From assembly GCF_029760915.1 (NCBI RefSeq), contig NZ_CP121685.1, positions 1,648,001 to 1,712,000 of the forward strand: a DNA stretch of 64,000 nt, given 5' to 3'. This stretch comes from Olleya sp. YS (GTDB taxonomy: Bacteria; Bacteroidota; Bacteroidia; Flavobacteriales; Flavobacteriaceae). The notes under the pieces were generated by a model. That model was not told the origin of the DNA. It was given only the letters and a program-made list of their open reading frames with translations, and did not search any database. A program made the translations under genes and the position numbers. Positions 47,208 to 56,771 of this stretch are shown here, in pieces. Numbering within the stretch: the first letter of the stretch is position 1; each line of letters starts with the position of its first letter.

Positions 47208-48515
47208 ATGAGTAATATAGTAGCAATAGTAGGAAGACCAAACGTGGGTAAATCCACTTTTTTTAATAGACTAATCCAACGTCGTGAAGCCATAGTAGAT
47301 GCGGTGAGTGGTGTGACTAGAGATAGGCATTACGGAAAAAGTGATTGGAACGGAAAAGAATTTTCGTTAATCGATACTGGTGGTTATGTAAGAGGAAGTG
47401 ATGATATCTTTGAAGCAGAAATCGATAAGCAAGTAGAATTAGCTATTGATGAAGCAGACGCCATTATATTTATGGTAAATGTTGAAGATGGAGTAACAGG
47501 AATGGATGAAGATGTGGCTAGATTACTTCGTAAAGTGACAAAACCAGTATTTTTAGTCGTTAATAAAGTAGATAATGGTAAGCGTGCTGAAGATGCTGTA
47601 GAGTTTTATAGCTTAGGTTTAGGCGACTATTACACTATTGCAAGTATTAATGGAAGTGGAACTGGAGACTTACTAGATGCTTTGGTTGAAGCATTACCTG
47701 AAGTAGAAGAGGACGAAGAAGAAGAAGTACTACCGCGTTTTGCTGTAGTAGGTCGTCCAAATGCTGGAAAATCTTCATTTATTAATGCTCTAATAGGCGA
47801 AGATAGATACATTGTAACAGATATTGCTGGTACAACCAGAGACGCTATAGATACTAAATATAATAGGTTTGGATTTGAATTTAATTTAGTTGATACAGCA
47901 GGAATCCGCAAAAAATCTAAAGTAAAAGAAGATTTAGAATTTTATTCTGTAATGCGAAGCGTTAGAGCTATTGAGCATAGTGACGTGTGTTTATTAGTTG
48001 TTGATGCTAATAGAGGGTTTGATGGACAAGTACAGAATATTTTTTGGTTGGCAGAACGCAACAGAAAAGGTATAGTTATTTTGATAAATAAGTGGGATTT
48101 GGTAGAAAAAGATCATAAATCTACTAACGAATTTGAAAAACACATCCGCAAACAAATAGAACCTTTTACAGATGTACCAATTGTATTTATATCAGCTTTA
48201 ACTAAGCAACGTATTTTTAAAGCTATTGAAACTGCTGTGGAAGTCTATAAAAATAGATCTAAGCGTATTAAAACAAGCGAACTTAACGAGACCTTACTTC
48301 CTATTATAGATAATTATCCACCACCTGCTTATAAAGGTAAATTTGTAAAAATTAAATACATTATGCAACTGCCAACACCGCAACCGCAATTTGCTTTTTT
48401 CTGTAATTTACCACAATATGTACGTGATCCTTACAAACGTTATCTAGAAAATAAACTACGTGAAATTTATGATTTTAAAGGTGTACCAGTAAGTGTATAC
48501 ATGCGAAAAAAATAA
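47208..48515 (+). CDS. der: Ribosome biogenesis GTPase Der
   Basis: Double GTPase that acts in 50S subunit maturation. Two G domains follow each other: GRPNVGKST (about 8-16) with DTGG, and GRPNAGKSS (about 182-190) with DTAG; the acidic linker '[12 protein letters not shown]' joins them. A KH-like C-terminal domain is present. The length of 435 aa is standard. Confidence 0.97.
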   Translation: MSNIVAIVGRPNVGKSTFFNRLIQRREAIVDAVSGVTRDRHYGKSDWNGKEFSLIDTGGYVRGSDDIFEAEIDKQVELAIDEADAIIFMVNVEDGVTGMDEDVARLLRKVTKPVFLVVNKVDNGKRAEDAVEFYSLGLGDYYTIASINGSGTGDLLDALVEALPEVEEDEEEEVLPRFAVVGRPNAGKSSFINALIGEDRYIVTDIAGTTRDAIDTKYNRFGFEFNLVDTAGIRKKSKVKEDLEFYSVMRSVRAIEHSDVCLLVVDANRGFDGQVQNIFWLAERNRKGIVILINKWDLVEKDHKSTNEFEKHIRKQIEPFTDVPIVFISALTKQRIFKAIETAVEVYKNRSKRIKTSELNETLLPIIDNYPPPAYKGKFVKIKYIMQLPTPQPQFAFFCNLPQYVRDPYKRYLENKLREIYDFKGVPVSVYMRKK

Positions 48516-48623
48516 TTTTTACATAAATTAAAAGGATTTTACTTTTTAAAAATTCTGGATTATTAAGATTTTTTTATCACAAAATGGCAATAAAAATAGG
48601 TACATTTATCGTTAGTTAAGTGT

Positions 48624-51062
48624 ATGATGAATTTTAAAAGCATTTTCTTTCTCTGTTTGTTTTTAGCCTATTGTGTTAGTGGTTACAGCCAAGACAATCC
48701 GCCTACAATCACTGCAACGGGTTTAAATCAATATTGTCCAGGAGAAGCTGTGCCGATTGTGGATAGTGTTACTATTACAGATCCTGATCCAGGAGATACA
48801 ACTTTAGATATCATAGTTATACAAATTTCGCAAGGATATAGTTCTGTTGAAGATGAATTGGTTTTGAGTGGTGTACACCCTAATATTTCTAGCTCTTGGG
48901 ATTCATCCCTAGGCCAATTAACCTTATCTGGTAACGCTACTTTTGCAGAATATGAAGCTGCTATTGAAGCAGTAAATTTTCAGACTACACAGATATTATT
49001 TTTAGGGGATAAATTTTTTTCGATAAATATTGGTAATGCCAATTACTTACCTACAACGGGTCATTATTATTTTTATGTAGAAAGTTTGGGTATTACATGG
49101 GAACAAGCAGAAGCCAATGCTAGTACAGCTACTTTTTTTGGTTTACAAGGATATTTAGCAACGTTAACTACGCCTCAAGAATCACAGTTGGCAGGCACAC
49201 AGAGTCAAGGAACTGGATGGATTGGAGCTACCGATGAAGAAACAGAAGGTGTTTGGAAATGGGTAACTGGACCAGAAGCTGGTACTGTGTTTTGGATTGG
49301 AGATTTTAATGGTGCACCACAAAATGGTGAATTTAGTTTTTGGAATATAGGAGAGCCTAATGATTTTGGAGGTAATGAGGATTATGCTCATATTACAGAT
49401 CCTAGCATAGGTTTTCCTGGAGCTTGGAACGATTTGCCAGTAACAGGCTCTTTAGAAGCTGGTAATCCATATCAACCACAAGGATATTTAGTAGAATTTG
49501 GAGGTATGCCAGGAGATCCTGTGGTTAATTTGTCTACAAGTACATCCATGATTATGCCAAGAATATTAAGTGTTAATAATACAGATGGATGTGCAAACGA
49601 GCCAATAGAACTATCAGTAACAGCTAATACAGATACTGTGTTTTGGTTTGAAGGTCAAACCTCTACGACTGTTCTAAACGAAGGATTAAATTACAGTGCA
49701 ACAGTATCAAGTTTAACAGTCTTCTGGGTTGCACCTGTATTTGATGGCTGCTCCTCTACAGGAATTAGAATACCTATAATTGCATCAGTCGATGCTACTC
49801 CTGAAGTAAATGATATTACAATTTCTCAATGTGATGATACCCTAATTAGTGATGGTATAACCGTATTTAATTTAAATACATATTCTGAAAGCTTTGCTGG
49901 TGTTGAAACCGATGACAGAGAGATAAATTATTATTTTGATATTGGATTAACTCAACCTATAAATGGTGATAACTATGCCAATGTAACTAATCCACAAATT
50001 ATTTTTGTTGAAGTCATTAACACAGATACTGGTTGTACTGATGTTGCAGAAATTACTTTAGAGGTTAACACTAGCTTAGTCAATGATGTTACGTTGCAAG
50101 CCTGTGATGATGATATAGCTGATGGTATTACAACCTTTGTTTTATCTGATGCTGATAGTCAGATTTTAGGAGGTTTACCAGCAAATTTAACCACAGCGTT
50201 TTATTCTACCTACAATGATGCTTTGTTAGGCCAAAATCCATTGTCAAATACTTTTGATAATACCATCCCATATAACCAAACTATATACACCAGAGTCTCT
50301 GAAGATAACAGTTGCTATGGTATTGCAGAGGTGTTTTTGGTTGTTAATCCTATTCTGCCCATTGAAAACAACGAGGTTGTTTATTATTGTACTAACCTAT
50401 TTCCAAATACAATTACTTTATCAACTCAGGTTACAGATCCTAACTATAGTTTTATTTGGTCAACAGGTGACACTACTTCAGCAATTCAGGTAAACCAAGA
50501 AGGAGCCTATACTGTTGATATTATAAATAACAATACACTTTGTTCTCAAACAAAAGTATTTACAATATTAAATTCTAATGTAGCTACAATAGATTCAGTT
50601 AATGTTATCGATGTATCTCAAAATAATTCTATAACAATTAATGTTAGTGGAGAAGGTACTTACGAATATGCATTAAATTTTAATGGACCATATCAAGCAT
50701 CTAACGTATTTAATAATATTGAGGCTGGAGAATACACAGTATATATTAAAGACACCAAAAGCGATTGTGGTACTATATCTATAACAGTTTACGTTTTAGG
50801 TTATCCTAAATTTTTCACACCAAATGATGATAATATAAACGATACTTGGCAAATTAAAGGGATACCCTCAAATTTTCAAGCAACATTTAGGGTTAATATT
50901 TATAATCGTTTTGGTAAGTTACTTTATACCATGGATAATCCTAATGATAGTTGGGATGGAAAATTCAATGGTATCAAATTACCTACTTCAGATTATTGGT
51001 TTACTGCGTTTCTTGCTAGAGGAAAATACTTTACGGGTCATTTTACTCTTAAAACAAATTAA
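48624..51062 (+). CDS. Secreted C-type-lectin-domain protein with T9SS type B sorting domain
   Basis: The signal peptide (about 1-23) is followed by a cadherin-like strand-rich domain (about 26-120) and a C-type lectin-like domain (about 146-295) with the calcium/sugar motif EPN ('FWNIGEPNDFGGNEDYAHI') and a WND element ('GAWNDLP'). Repeated Ig-like modules follow, with the recurring 'CDDxxADGITTFxL' pattern. The C-terminus ('FFTPNDDNINDTWQIKGI' to 'FTGHFTLKTN') is the gliding-motility-associated type B sorting domain, so the protein should leave through the T9SS. A glycan-binding adhesin is the likely role. Confidence 0.9.
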   Translation: MMNFKSIFFLCLFLAYCVSGYSQDNPPTITATGLNQYCPGEAVPIVDSVTITDPDPGDTTLDIIVIQISQGYSSVEDELVLSGVHPNISSSWDSSLGQLTLSGNATFAEYEAAIEAVNFQTTQILFLGDKFFSINIGNANYLPTTGHYYFYVESLGITWEQAEANASTATFFGLQGYLATLTTPQESQLAGTQSQGTGWIGATDEETEGVWKWVTGPEAGTVFWIGDFNGAPQNGEFSFWNIGEPNDFGGNEDYAHITDPSIGFPGAWNDLPVTGSLEAGNPYQPQGYLVEFGGMPGDPVVNLSTSTSMIMPRILSVNNTDGCANEPIELSVTANTDTVFWFEGQTSTTVLNEGLNYSATVSSLTVFWVAPVFDGCSSTGIRIPIIASVDATPEVNDITISQCDDTLISDGITVFNLNTYSESFAGVETDDREINYYFDIGLTQPINGDNYANVTNPQIIFVEVINTDTGCTDVAEITLEVNTSLVNDVTLQACDDDIADGITTFVLSDADSQILGGLPANLTTAFYSTYNDALLGQNPLSNTFDNTIPYNQTIYTRVSEDNSCYGIAEVFLVVNPILPIENNEVVYYCTNLFPNTITLSTQVTDPNYSFIWSTGDTTSAIQVNQEGAYTVDIINNNTLCSQTKVFTILNSNVATIDSVNVIDVSQNNSITINVSGEGTYEYALNFNGPYQASNVFNNIEAGEYTVYIKDTKSDCGTISITVYVLGYPKFFTPNDDNINDTWQIKGIPSNFQATFRVNIYNRFGKLLYTMDNPNDSWDGKFNGIKLPTSDYWFTAFLARGKYFTGHFTLKTN

Positions 51063-51171
51063 AACTACTTTTTTATGTTTCTTTTAAGACCACTAGTACT
51101 AGAACAATGTTATTTTCGTTTAACAAAATAAATAGCTTCTAACTAAGCTTTTAATAGATCAATCAAAACCC

Positions 51172-53952
51172 ATGCAAAAACTAATCACTATTGCTGCACT
51201 TTTGTGTATTTCAATTTCATTTGGACAATCTAAAAATTTCAAGATTAGCGGTCAGATTTTTGCAGACTTAGACAAAATGCCACTAGAAGCAGCAACAGTA
51301 TATATAGAGCGAGTTAAAGATAGTAGTCTAGTAACCTATACCATTTCAGAAAAAGACGGATCATTTAATCTCGAGGATGCCACTTCAGAAGACAGCTTAA
51401 ATCTATTAGTATCTTACGTAGGTTATAAATCATTTAAACAAAAAATTGCAATTGATAAAGCTGTTATTGTTATTCCTAAAATTAATTTACAAATTAGCAA
51501 TGCATTAGACGAGGTGTTAATTAAATCATCAGCTCCAATTACTATTAAAAAGGATACCTTAGAATTTAATGTAAGTTCTTTCAAAACAAAAAAAGATGCT
51601 ACTGTAGAGGATTTACTAAAACAACTCCCTGGAGTTGAAATAGATGAAGAAGGAAAGATTAAGGTAAATGGAAAAGAGGTGAATAAAATACTGGTAAACG
51701 GAAAGCCTTTTTTTGGTAATGATCCATCCATAACAATCAAAAATTTAACAAAAGAAATCGTTGAAAAAATTCAAGTAGTCGATACTAAAACTAAAAGTGA
51801 AGCTTTTACAGGTGAAGAAGGCGATAAAGAGAATAAAACTATAAACCTTACTATTAAAGAAGAAAATAATAAAGGTGTTTTTGGTCGTGTGGCAGCAGGA
51901 GTAGGTACAGATAAGCGATACGAATTTGCAGGTATGTTCAACCGGTTTGATAACGACCAACGTATAAGTGTTTTAGTGGGAGGAAACAATATCAATTCAC
52001 CAGGTTTTAGTTTTGGTGAAATAGAAAAAATGTTTGGTAATGGAGGCTCAACTTGGTTTAGTAGTAATGGATCCTTCAGTGTAAATGGGCGACAATTTGG
52101 AGGTGGACAAGGTATTACAACTTCCAATTTAGCAGGTGCAAATTATGCGGATGCCATAGGCGAAAAGACAGAAGTAGCAGCAGATTACTTTTTTTCTAAT
52201 AGTAACTCGGAAAATGAAACTGCATCACAACGTGAAACTATTTTATCAGACTCAAGATTTTTTTCAAATTCTAATTCAAGTTCTAGTAATGACACTAGAA
52301 GTCATACTATAAATTCTGATTTTGAAATTAAAATTGATACCACATTAATGATTAATATCAAACCAACATTTACAACGTCTAATAGCACTACAGATTTTAA
52401 GAGTCAAGACGAAACGTTAAACGAAGACCAGAACTTAACTAACCAATCCGTTTTAAACTCGTTTGTAGAAAATAACATTAAAAACTTGTCTAACGAAATT
52501 AGTGCCACAAAAAAGTTTGGCAATAAGGGAGCATTTTTAAGATTTGGTTTGGATAATAGTTTTAATACTAATGAAAGTGAAGATTTTATTAATTCTAATA
52601 CCGAGATTTTTGGAACTAATCCTGAAACTATAAACAGAAACCAATTGACGGATGGTGATAATAAAAGTAATAATTTTCAAACAGACATAAGTTACAGATT
52701 ACCAATTAAAGACAAAGAGTTATTTATAAATTTTGATTACGAATATCAACGCAATAAAGACGAAAACATTCAAAGTACATTTGATTTTAATACTGTCTCC
52801 AATGATTACGATATTTTTAATGAATCACTTAGTACAGATTTTGAATATACAGATATAAGAAGTACTCCAGGTATTAGTTTAAGTTACCGTAAAGAAAAAT
52901 GGTCTGCACGTTTTGGAGCAGATTATGTATTTAGAACTTTAAAAAACCAAGATGGATTAAGACCACAATTTAATGTAGAGCGTGATTTTAAAGCTATAGA
53001 ATTAAACTCTAATTTTAATTATAGATTTAATAAAAAAGCTTCAATTTATGCTAGTTATAGATTGACTAATAATCCACCTTCTCTAAGACAGTTACAAGCG
53101 TTTGAAGATGTATCAAATCCTTTAAATACTGTAATTGGTAATCCTAATCTAGAACCTACAAACGAACATAGAATTTACTTAGGTTTTAATGCTTACAATT
53201 GGCAAGAACGTACTGGGTTTTATATGTACGCCAACATAACAAAACGCCAAAATGCTGTAGTGTCTAGAACCACAATTGATCCAGAAACGTTAAAGCGTAT
53301 TACAACTTATGATAATGTGGACGGTAACCAAAATGGTTACTTTGGTGTAGATTACAGTAAGCGATTTAAAATAGATTCATTACAATCTCTGCGTATTAAA
53401 ATTGGTAATTGGTCAAATTTTTCAAAAAATATCAACTATAATAACGATGTGCTATATGCAAGCAATGTGTTAAGTACAACGCCAAATATTGGTATTGACT
53501 ATGTTTATACTAGTGTTTTTGAATTTAAACCACGTTACCGTTTGTCATTTACTAATAATAGATATGATATTGAAGCTTTTGAAGACCGTAATTTTACGTC
53601 CCATAATTTAGTCTTAAATACTGCTTTCTTTCTTCCAAAAGGATTTGAATGGCGAAATGACATCACTTATAATTATAATCCAAACATCGCAGATGGCTTT
53701 CAAAAAGATGCTTGGTTTTGGAATGCAAGTGTATCCTATTCAGTATTAAAAGATAAAGGATTGTTAACCTTAAAGGTTTATGATTTGTTAAACCAAAACA
53801 CTAATGCTAGGCGTATCGCTACTCAGGATTATATTCAAGATACTCAAAGTACTGTATTGCGTCAATACTTTATGCTTAATTTTAGTTGGAAATTTAATAG
53901 CTTAGGTGCAAAAGGAGAAACATCAGGAAATGGACATTACTACATCGATTAA
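51172..53952 (+). CDS. TonB-receptor-like outer membrane beta-barrel protein (second copy)
   Basis: Same layout as the gene at 6455: a signal peptide (about 1-18), carboxypeptidase-like regulatory domain (about 22-110), plug-like region with LKQLPGVEIDEEGKIKVNGKEV compressed around residues 145-170, and a long barrel. 926 aa. It lacks a GLPGLI neighbour. The carried substrate is unknown. Its stop codon shares TTAA with the convergent TPM lipoprotein gene. Confidence 0.87.
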   Translation: MQKLITIAALLCISISFGQSKNFKISGQIFADLDKMPLEAATVYIERVKDSSLVTYTISEKDGSFNLEDATSEDSLNLLVSYVGYKSFKQKIAIDKAVIVIPKINLQISNALDEVLIKSSAPITIKKDTLEFNVSSFKTKKDATVEDLLKQLPGVEIDEEGKIKVNGKEVNKILVNGKPFFGNDPSITIKNLTKEIVEKIQVVDTKTKSEAFTGEEGDKENKTINLTIKEENNKGVFGRVAAGVGTDKRYEFAGMFNRFDNDQRISVLVGGNNINSPGFSFGEIEKMFGNGGSTWFSSNGSFSVNGRQFGGGQGITTSNLAGANYADAIGEKTEVAADYFFSNSNSENETASQRETILSDSRFFSNSNSSSSNDTRSHTINSDFEIKIDTTLMINIKPTFTTSNSTTDFKSQDETLNEDQNLTNQSVLNSFVENNIKNLSNEISATKKFGNKGAFLRFGLDNSFNTNESEDFINSNTEIFGTNPETINRNQLTDGDNKSNNFQTDISYRLPIKDKELFINFDYEYQRNKDENIQSTFDFNTVSNDYDIFNESLSTDFEYTDIRSTPGISLSYRKEKWSARFGADYVFRTLKNQDGLRPQFNVERDFKAIELNSNFNYRFNKKASIYASYRLTNNPPSLRQLQAFEDVSNPLNTVIGNPNLEPTNEHRIYLGFNAYNWQERTGFYMYANITKRQNAVVSRTTIDPETLKRITTYDNVDGNQNGYFGVDYSKRFKIDSLQSLRIKIGNWSNFSKNINYNNDVLYASNVLSTTPNIGIDYVYTSVFEFKPRYRLSFTNNRYDIEAFEDRNFTSHNLVLNTAFFLPKGFEWRNDITYNYNPNIADGFQKDAWFWNASVSYSVLKDKGLLTLKVYDLLNQNTNARRIATQDYIQDTQSTVLRQYFMLNFSWKFNSLGAKGETSGNGHYYID

Positions 53953-54425
53953 TGCCATTTTATTTTTATCGAATCTAATGCTCGAAGTACTCCTTCAAAA
54001 TAGTTATCTTCTTTAAAATAAGGGATTAATATATTTTCTATTAAATCATAACAAACAGCGTCAGTTAAAATTTTTTCTGTTCCGTAGCCAGTTGCAAACG
54101 CAACTTGTCTATCCATTTTAGAAATTAATAATAGTAATCCATTATTTTTTTCAGCTTGCCCAACACCAAGTGTTTGACCAATTTTTGTAGCATAAAATAA
54201 AGCATTTTGGTTGTTTGGAATGGAATCAATAACATAAACACAAATTTGATTTGTGCTAGTGTTTTCATAATCAATAATAACTTTTGAAATAGAATCTACT
54301 TCTTTGTCAGAAAACAAAAATGCATGATCTTGTACAACTGATGGATTAGCGATTATTGAGGTTTCTTTGTCACTTTTGCATGAAATAAAATAAGTAAAAA
54401 CTAATAAAAGTGTAAGAAAACGCAT
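53949..54425 (-). CDS. TPM-domain lipoprotein
   Basis: A TPM (TLP18.3/Psb32/MOLO-1) domain protein. I start at MRFLTLLLVFTYFISC, which gives a lipobox with Cys16; an upstream ATG would add 15 residues and spoil it. The TPM core shows 'NNGLLLLISKMDRQVAFATGYGTEKILTD' and 'IENILIPYFKEDNYFEGV'. No C-terminal membrane helix. Third of three consecutive TPM genes downstream of lemA, separated from the second by about 80 bp. Confidence 0.85.
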   Translation of the reverse strand: MRFLTLLLVFTYFISCKSDKETSIIANPSVVQDHAFLFSDKEVDSISKVIIDYENTSTNQICVYVIDSIPNNQNALFYATKIGQTLGVGQAEKNNGLLLLISKMDRQVAFATGYGTEKILTDAVCYDLIENILIPYFKEDNYFEGVLRALDSIKIKWH

Positions 54426-54506
54426 TGTATTTAGATGTTTAATGAAGTTTATTAATATAAGAGCAAACATTGCTTACTAAACGCTGAACATTGTAAAAAC
54501 TATATT

Positions 54507-55379
54507 TTACCATCCTCCAGAAGCACCTCCACCACCAAAGCCACCTCCACCGAAGCCACCACCAAATCCGCCTCTTCCAAAGCCACCTCCAGAAGAACCG
54601 CCAAAACCACCACCAAAGCCACCAGAGCCACTTCTGTAGCCACCTCGACCAGAATTACTTAATATAATTGCTTCAAGTATATCTCGTGTAGTATTGCGAC
54701 CTCCTCCAAAACTATCAGTGTTATTTCCTCCTCTACGGTTTTTTGAAATGGAAATTAAAATAATGATAAATACAATAATTAAAAAGAATATAACTCCTAT
54801 AGGAAATCCTTGAGATTGACCTTGACGTGTTCCTTGGTATTCTCCTAATAGTGTGTCAATAATAGCATCAACACCACTATTTAAACCACCATAATAATCG
54901 TTTTGTTTAAAATAAGGTATGATATCATACTCAATAATTCTAGAACACATCACGTCTGTTAGCAAGTGTTCTACACCTTCACCAGTACTAATATTTATTT
55001 TTCTATCATCTTTTGCCAGTAGAATAAAAACACCATTATCTTTATCTGCACTTCCACCAATTCCCCATTGTTCTCCCCATTGAGCTCCTAAATAGTTGAT
55101 ATACTCGCCTTCAGTAGAAGGTATAATGGCAATAACTATTTGGGTTGAGGTGGTATCAGAGTATTTTACAAGTTTATTTTCTAAGGTTTGTTTTTGACTG
55201 TCAGTTAGTAAACCTATATAGTCATATACAGCATCAGGATTAGCTTTAGTAGGCTTTTCAGGTATTTTATATTGTGCAAACCCATTACTAAAAGAAAGTA
55301 ATGTCAATAAAACAACTAGTTTTCTAAGTTTGAGTAAAAACTGCTTACTGAATTCCGAACACTGCATACTAGCCATCAT
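54507..55379 (-). CDS. TPM-domain membrane protein with glycine-rich tail
   Basis: The export signal (hydrophobic segment about residues 17-35, ending NGFAQ) precedes a TPM domain ('DYIGLLTDSQKQTLENKL', 'DNGVFILLAKDDRKINISTGEGVEHLLTD'). One membrane helix (about 201-220) then leads to a tail of repeated Gly-Gly-Phe/Ser units ending GGGGASGGW, typical of YgcG-type proteins. The function is unknown; these accompany LemA. Its ATG overlaps the stop of the preceding TPM gene. Confidence 0.88.
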   Translation of the reverse strand: MMASMQCSEFSKQFLLKLRKLVVLLTLLSFSNGFAQYKIPEKPTKANPDAVYDYIGLLTDSQKQTLENKLVKYSDTTSTQIVIAIIPSTEGEYINYLGAQWGEQWGIGGSADKDNGVFILLAKDDRKINISTGEGVEHLLTDVMCSRIIEYDIIPYFKQNDYYGGLNSGVDAIIDTLLGEYQGTRQGQSQGFPIGVIFFLIIVFIIILISISKNRRGGNNTDSFGGGRNTTRDILEAIILSNSGRGGYRSGSGGFGGGFGGSSGGGFGRGGFGGGFGGGGFGGGGASGGW

Positions 55380-55819
55380 CCTTTAGAAATCGTATTTGAT
55401 AGTTCATTAGTGTTGAAATCATCTACAGGAAAATGTGCTTTTAACTGTTGTCCTGCATGCAATACACCATCAACTAAACCTTGTTTAAAAGCACCATTTT
55501 TAAAATGTGCTTCAATTATGGATTTAGTGTCATCCCAGAAGTTTTTCGGGACTACTTTATTAATACCTTCATCACCATAAATACCAAACTTATGGTCGTT
55601 TACAGCTACATAAATTAAGACACCATTTCTGTCTCTAGTATTATGCATTTTTAAAACGGAAAACACCTCTAGTGCTCGTGCTTCAACATTTGCATTACAG
55701 GTGTTTTCAATATGTATTCTTATTTCTCCGGACGTATGATCTTCTGCTACGCGAATAGCTTCAACAATCTCTTGCTCTTCAATAGCTGTTAAAAAAGATT
55801 CTACGTCTTCAGGTATCAT
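55376..55819 (-). CDS. TPM-domain protein without export signal
   Basis: A 147-aa TPM-fold protein ('AEDHTSGEIRIHIENTCNANVEARALEVF', 'RNGVLIYVAVNDHKFGIYGDEGINKVV'). It has neither a signal peptide nor a membrane helix, so it may stay in the cytoplasm, unlike its two neighbours. It begins 11 bp after lemA and overlaps the next TPM gene by 4 bp. Confidence 0.85.
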   Translation of the reverse strand: MIPEDVESFLTAIEEQEIVEAIRVAEDHTSGEIRIHIENTCNANVEARALEVFSVLKMHNTRDRNGVLIYVAVNDHKFGIYGDEGINKVVPKNFWDDTKSIIEAHFKNGAFKQGLVDGVLHAGQQLKAHFPVDDFNTNELSNTISKG

Positions 55820-55830
55820 ATTAATTTATT

Positions 55831-56430
55831 TTAGTCAAATTTAAATTCAACATTTGGAACATTTTCAGAGCCTGGATCAGCTTTATAGCGTGCCATTTCT
55901 TTAAATCCAAATAGACTAGCTAGAATCTTATTTGGGAATTTGGTAGTATAAATATCATACTTATTCACAGCTTCATTATATCTGTCTCTAGCAATATTTA
56001 TTCTGTTTTCAGTACCTTCTTGTTGCTTTTGAAAATCTCTAAACTGATCCGTAGTTTTTAATTCTGGATAGCGCTCAAAAGAGGCAATAAGTCTACTAAA
56101 CGATCCACTTAATTGGCTTTGCGCTTTTTGAAACATCTCAAGCTTCTCTGGTGTCAAATCGTTTACATCAATATTTACTGATGTTGCTTTCGATCTTGCT
56201 TCAATCACTTCATTTAGTGTTTTTCTTTCAAAGTCTGCAGACCCTTGTACAGTACTTATAACGCTACTGTATAAGTCGTTTCGTCTTTGGTATGTACTTT
56301 CTACATTAGACCAAGCTGTTTTTGCATTAGCTTCTAATGTAACAGCTTCGTTGTTTACGCCTACACCCCAAGAATATAAAGCAAAAGCTATAATTCCTAT
56401 AATAATTAAAGGCACAAGTAGTTTTTTCAT
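55831..56430 (-). CDS. lemA: LemA family protein
   Basis: A small membrane-anchored four-helix protein with an N-terminal helix (about 4-20) and the conserved 'NEAVTLEANAKTAWSNVESTYQRRNDLYSSVI' opening; a central 'FQKAQSQLSGSFSRLIASFERYPELK' and 'NRINIARDRYNEAVNKYD' complete the family pattern. 199 aa. The role is unknown; the constant linkage to TPM-domain genes suggests a joint envelope function. Confidence 0.92.
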   Translation of the reverse strand: MKKLLVPLIIIGIIAFALYSWGVGVNNEAVTLEANAKTAWSNVESTYQRRNDLYSSVISTVQGSADFERKTLNEVIEARSKATSVNIDVNDLTPEKLEMFQKAQSQLSGSFSRLIASFERYPELKTTDQFRDFQKQQEGTENRINIARDRYNEAVNKYDIYTTKFPNKILASLFGFKEMARYKADPGSENVPNVEFKFD

Positions 56431-56441
56431 AATAGTTGGTT

Positions 56442-56771
56442 TTAAAGTTGTTCTTTTAATTTAATTAATTGATTCTTAACACCTTCTAATTTAGTTATAA
56501 TTTCAAAATTGTTAAGGGTTTTCTTTTTTTCTTCTTTTAAATGAATTTTTGCACCTTCTAAAGTAAATCCACGTTCTTTTACCAAATGATAAATTAATTG
56601 TAAATGTTTAACATCTTCTGGTGTAAACTTACGATTGCCTTTTGCAGTTTTTTTGGGTTGAAGCACATCAAATTCTTTCTCCCAAAATCTAATTAAAGAG
56701 GTGTTAACACTAAAGGCTTTGGCAACTTCACCAATAGTGTAATATCGTTTTTCTGGAAGGTCAATAATCAT
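56442..56771 (-). CDS. MerR-type DNA-binding transcriptional regulator
   Basis: A winged-helix MerR DNA-binding domain ('YYTIGEVAKAFSVNTSLIRFWEKEFDVLQPKKTAKGNRKFTPEDV', about 10-55) followed by a short dimerisation coiled coil; 109 aa with no effector-binding cysteines or ligand domain. The target is unknown. Its start codon shares a base with the stop of the M23 gene, so it is part of that transcript. Confidence 0.88.
   Translation of the reverse strand: MIIDLPEKRYYTIGEVAKAFSVNTSLIRFWEKEFDVLQPKKTAKGNRKFTPEDVKHLQLIYHLVKERGFTLEGAKIHLKEEKKKTLNNFEIITKLEGVKNQLIKLKEQL

Noticed and set aside
54507-54700. Repetitive GGC/GGT/CCA-like DNA that might be a tandem repeat array
   Set aside because: It is simply codon usage for the glycine-rich tail of the TPM protein; units are irregular and in frame.
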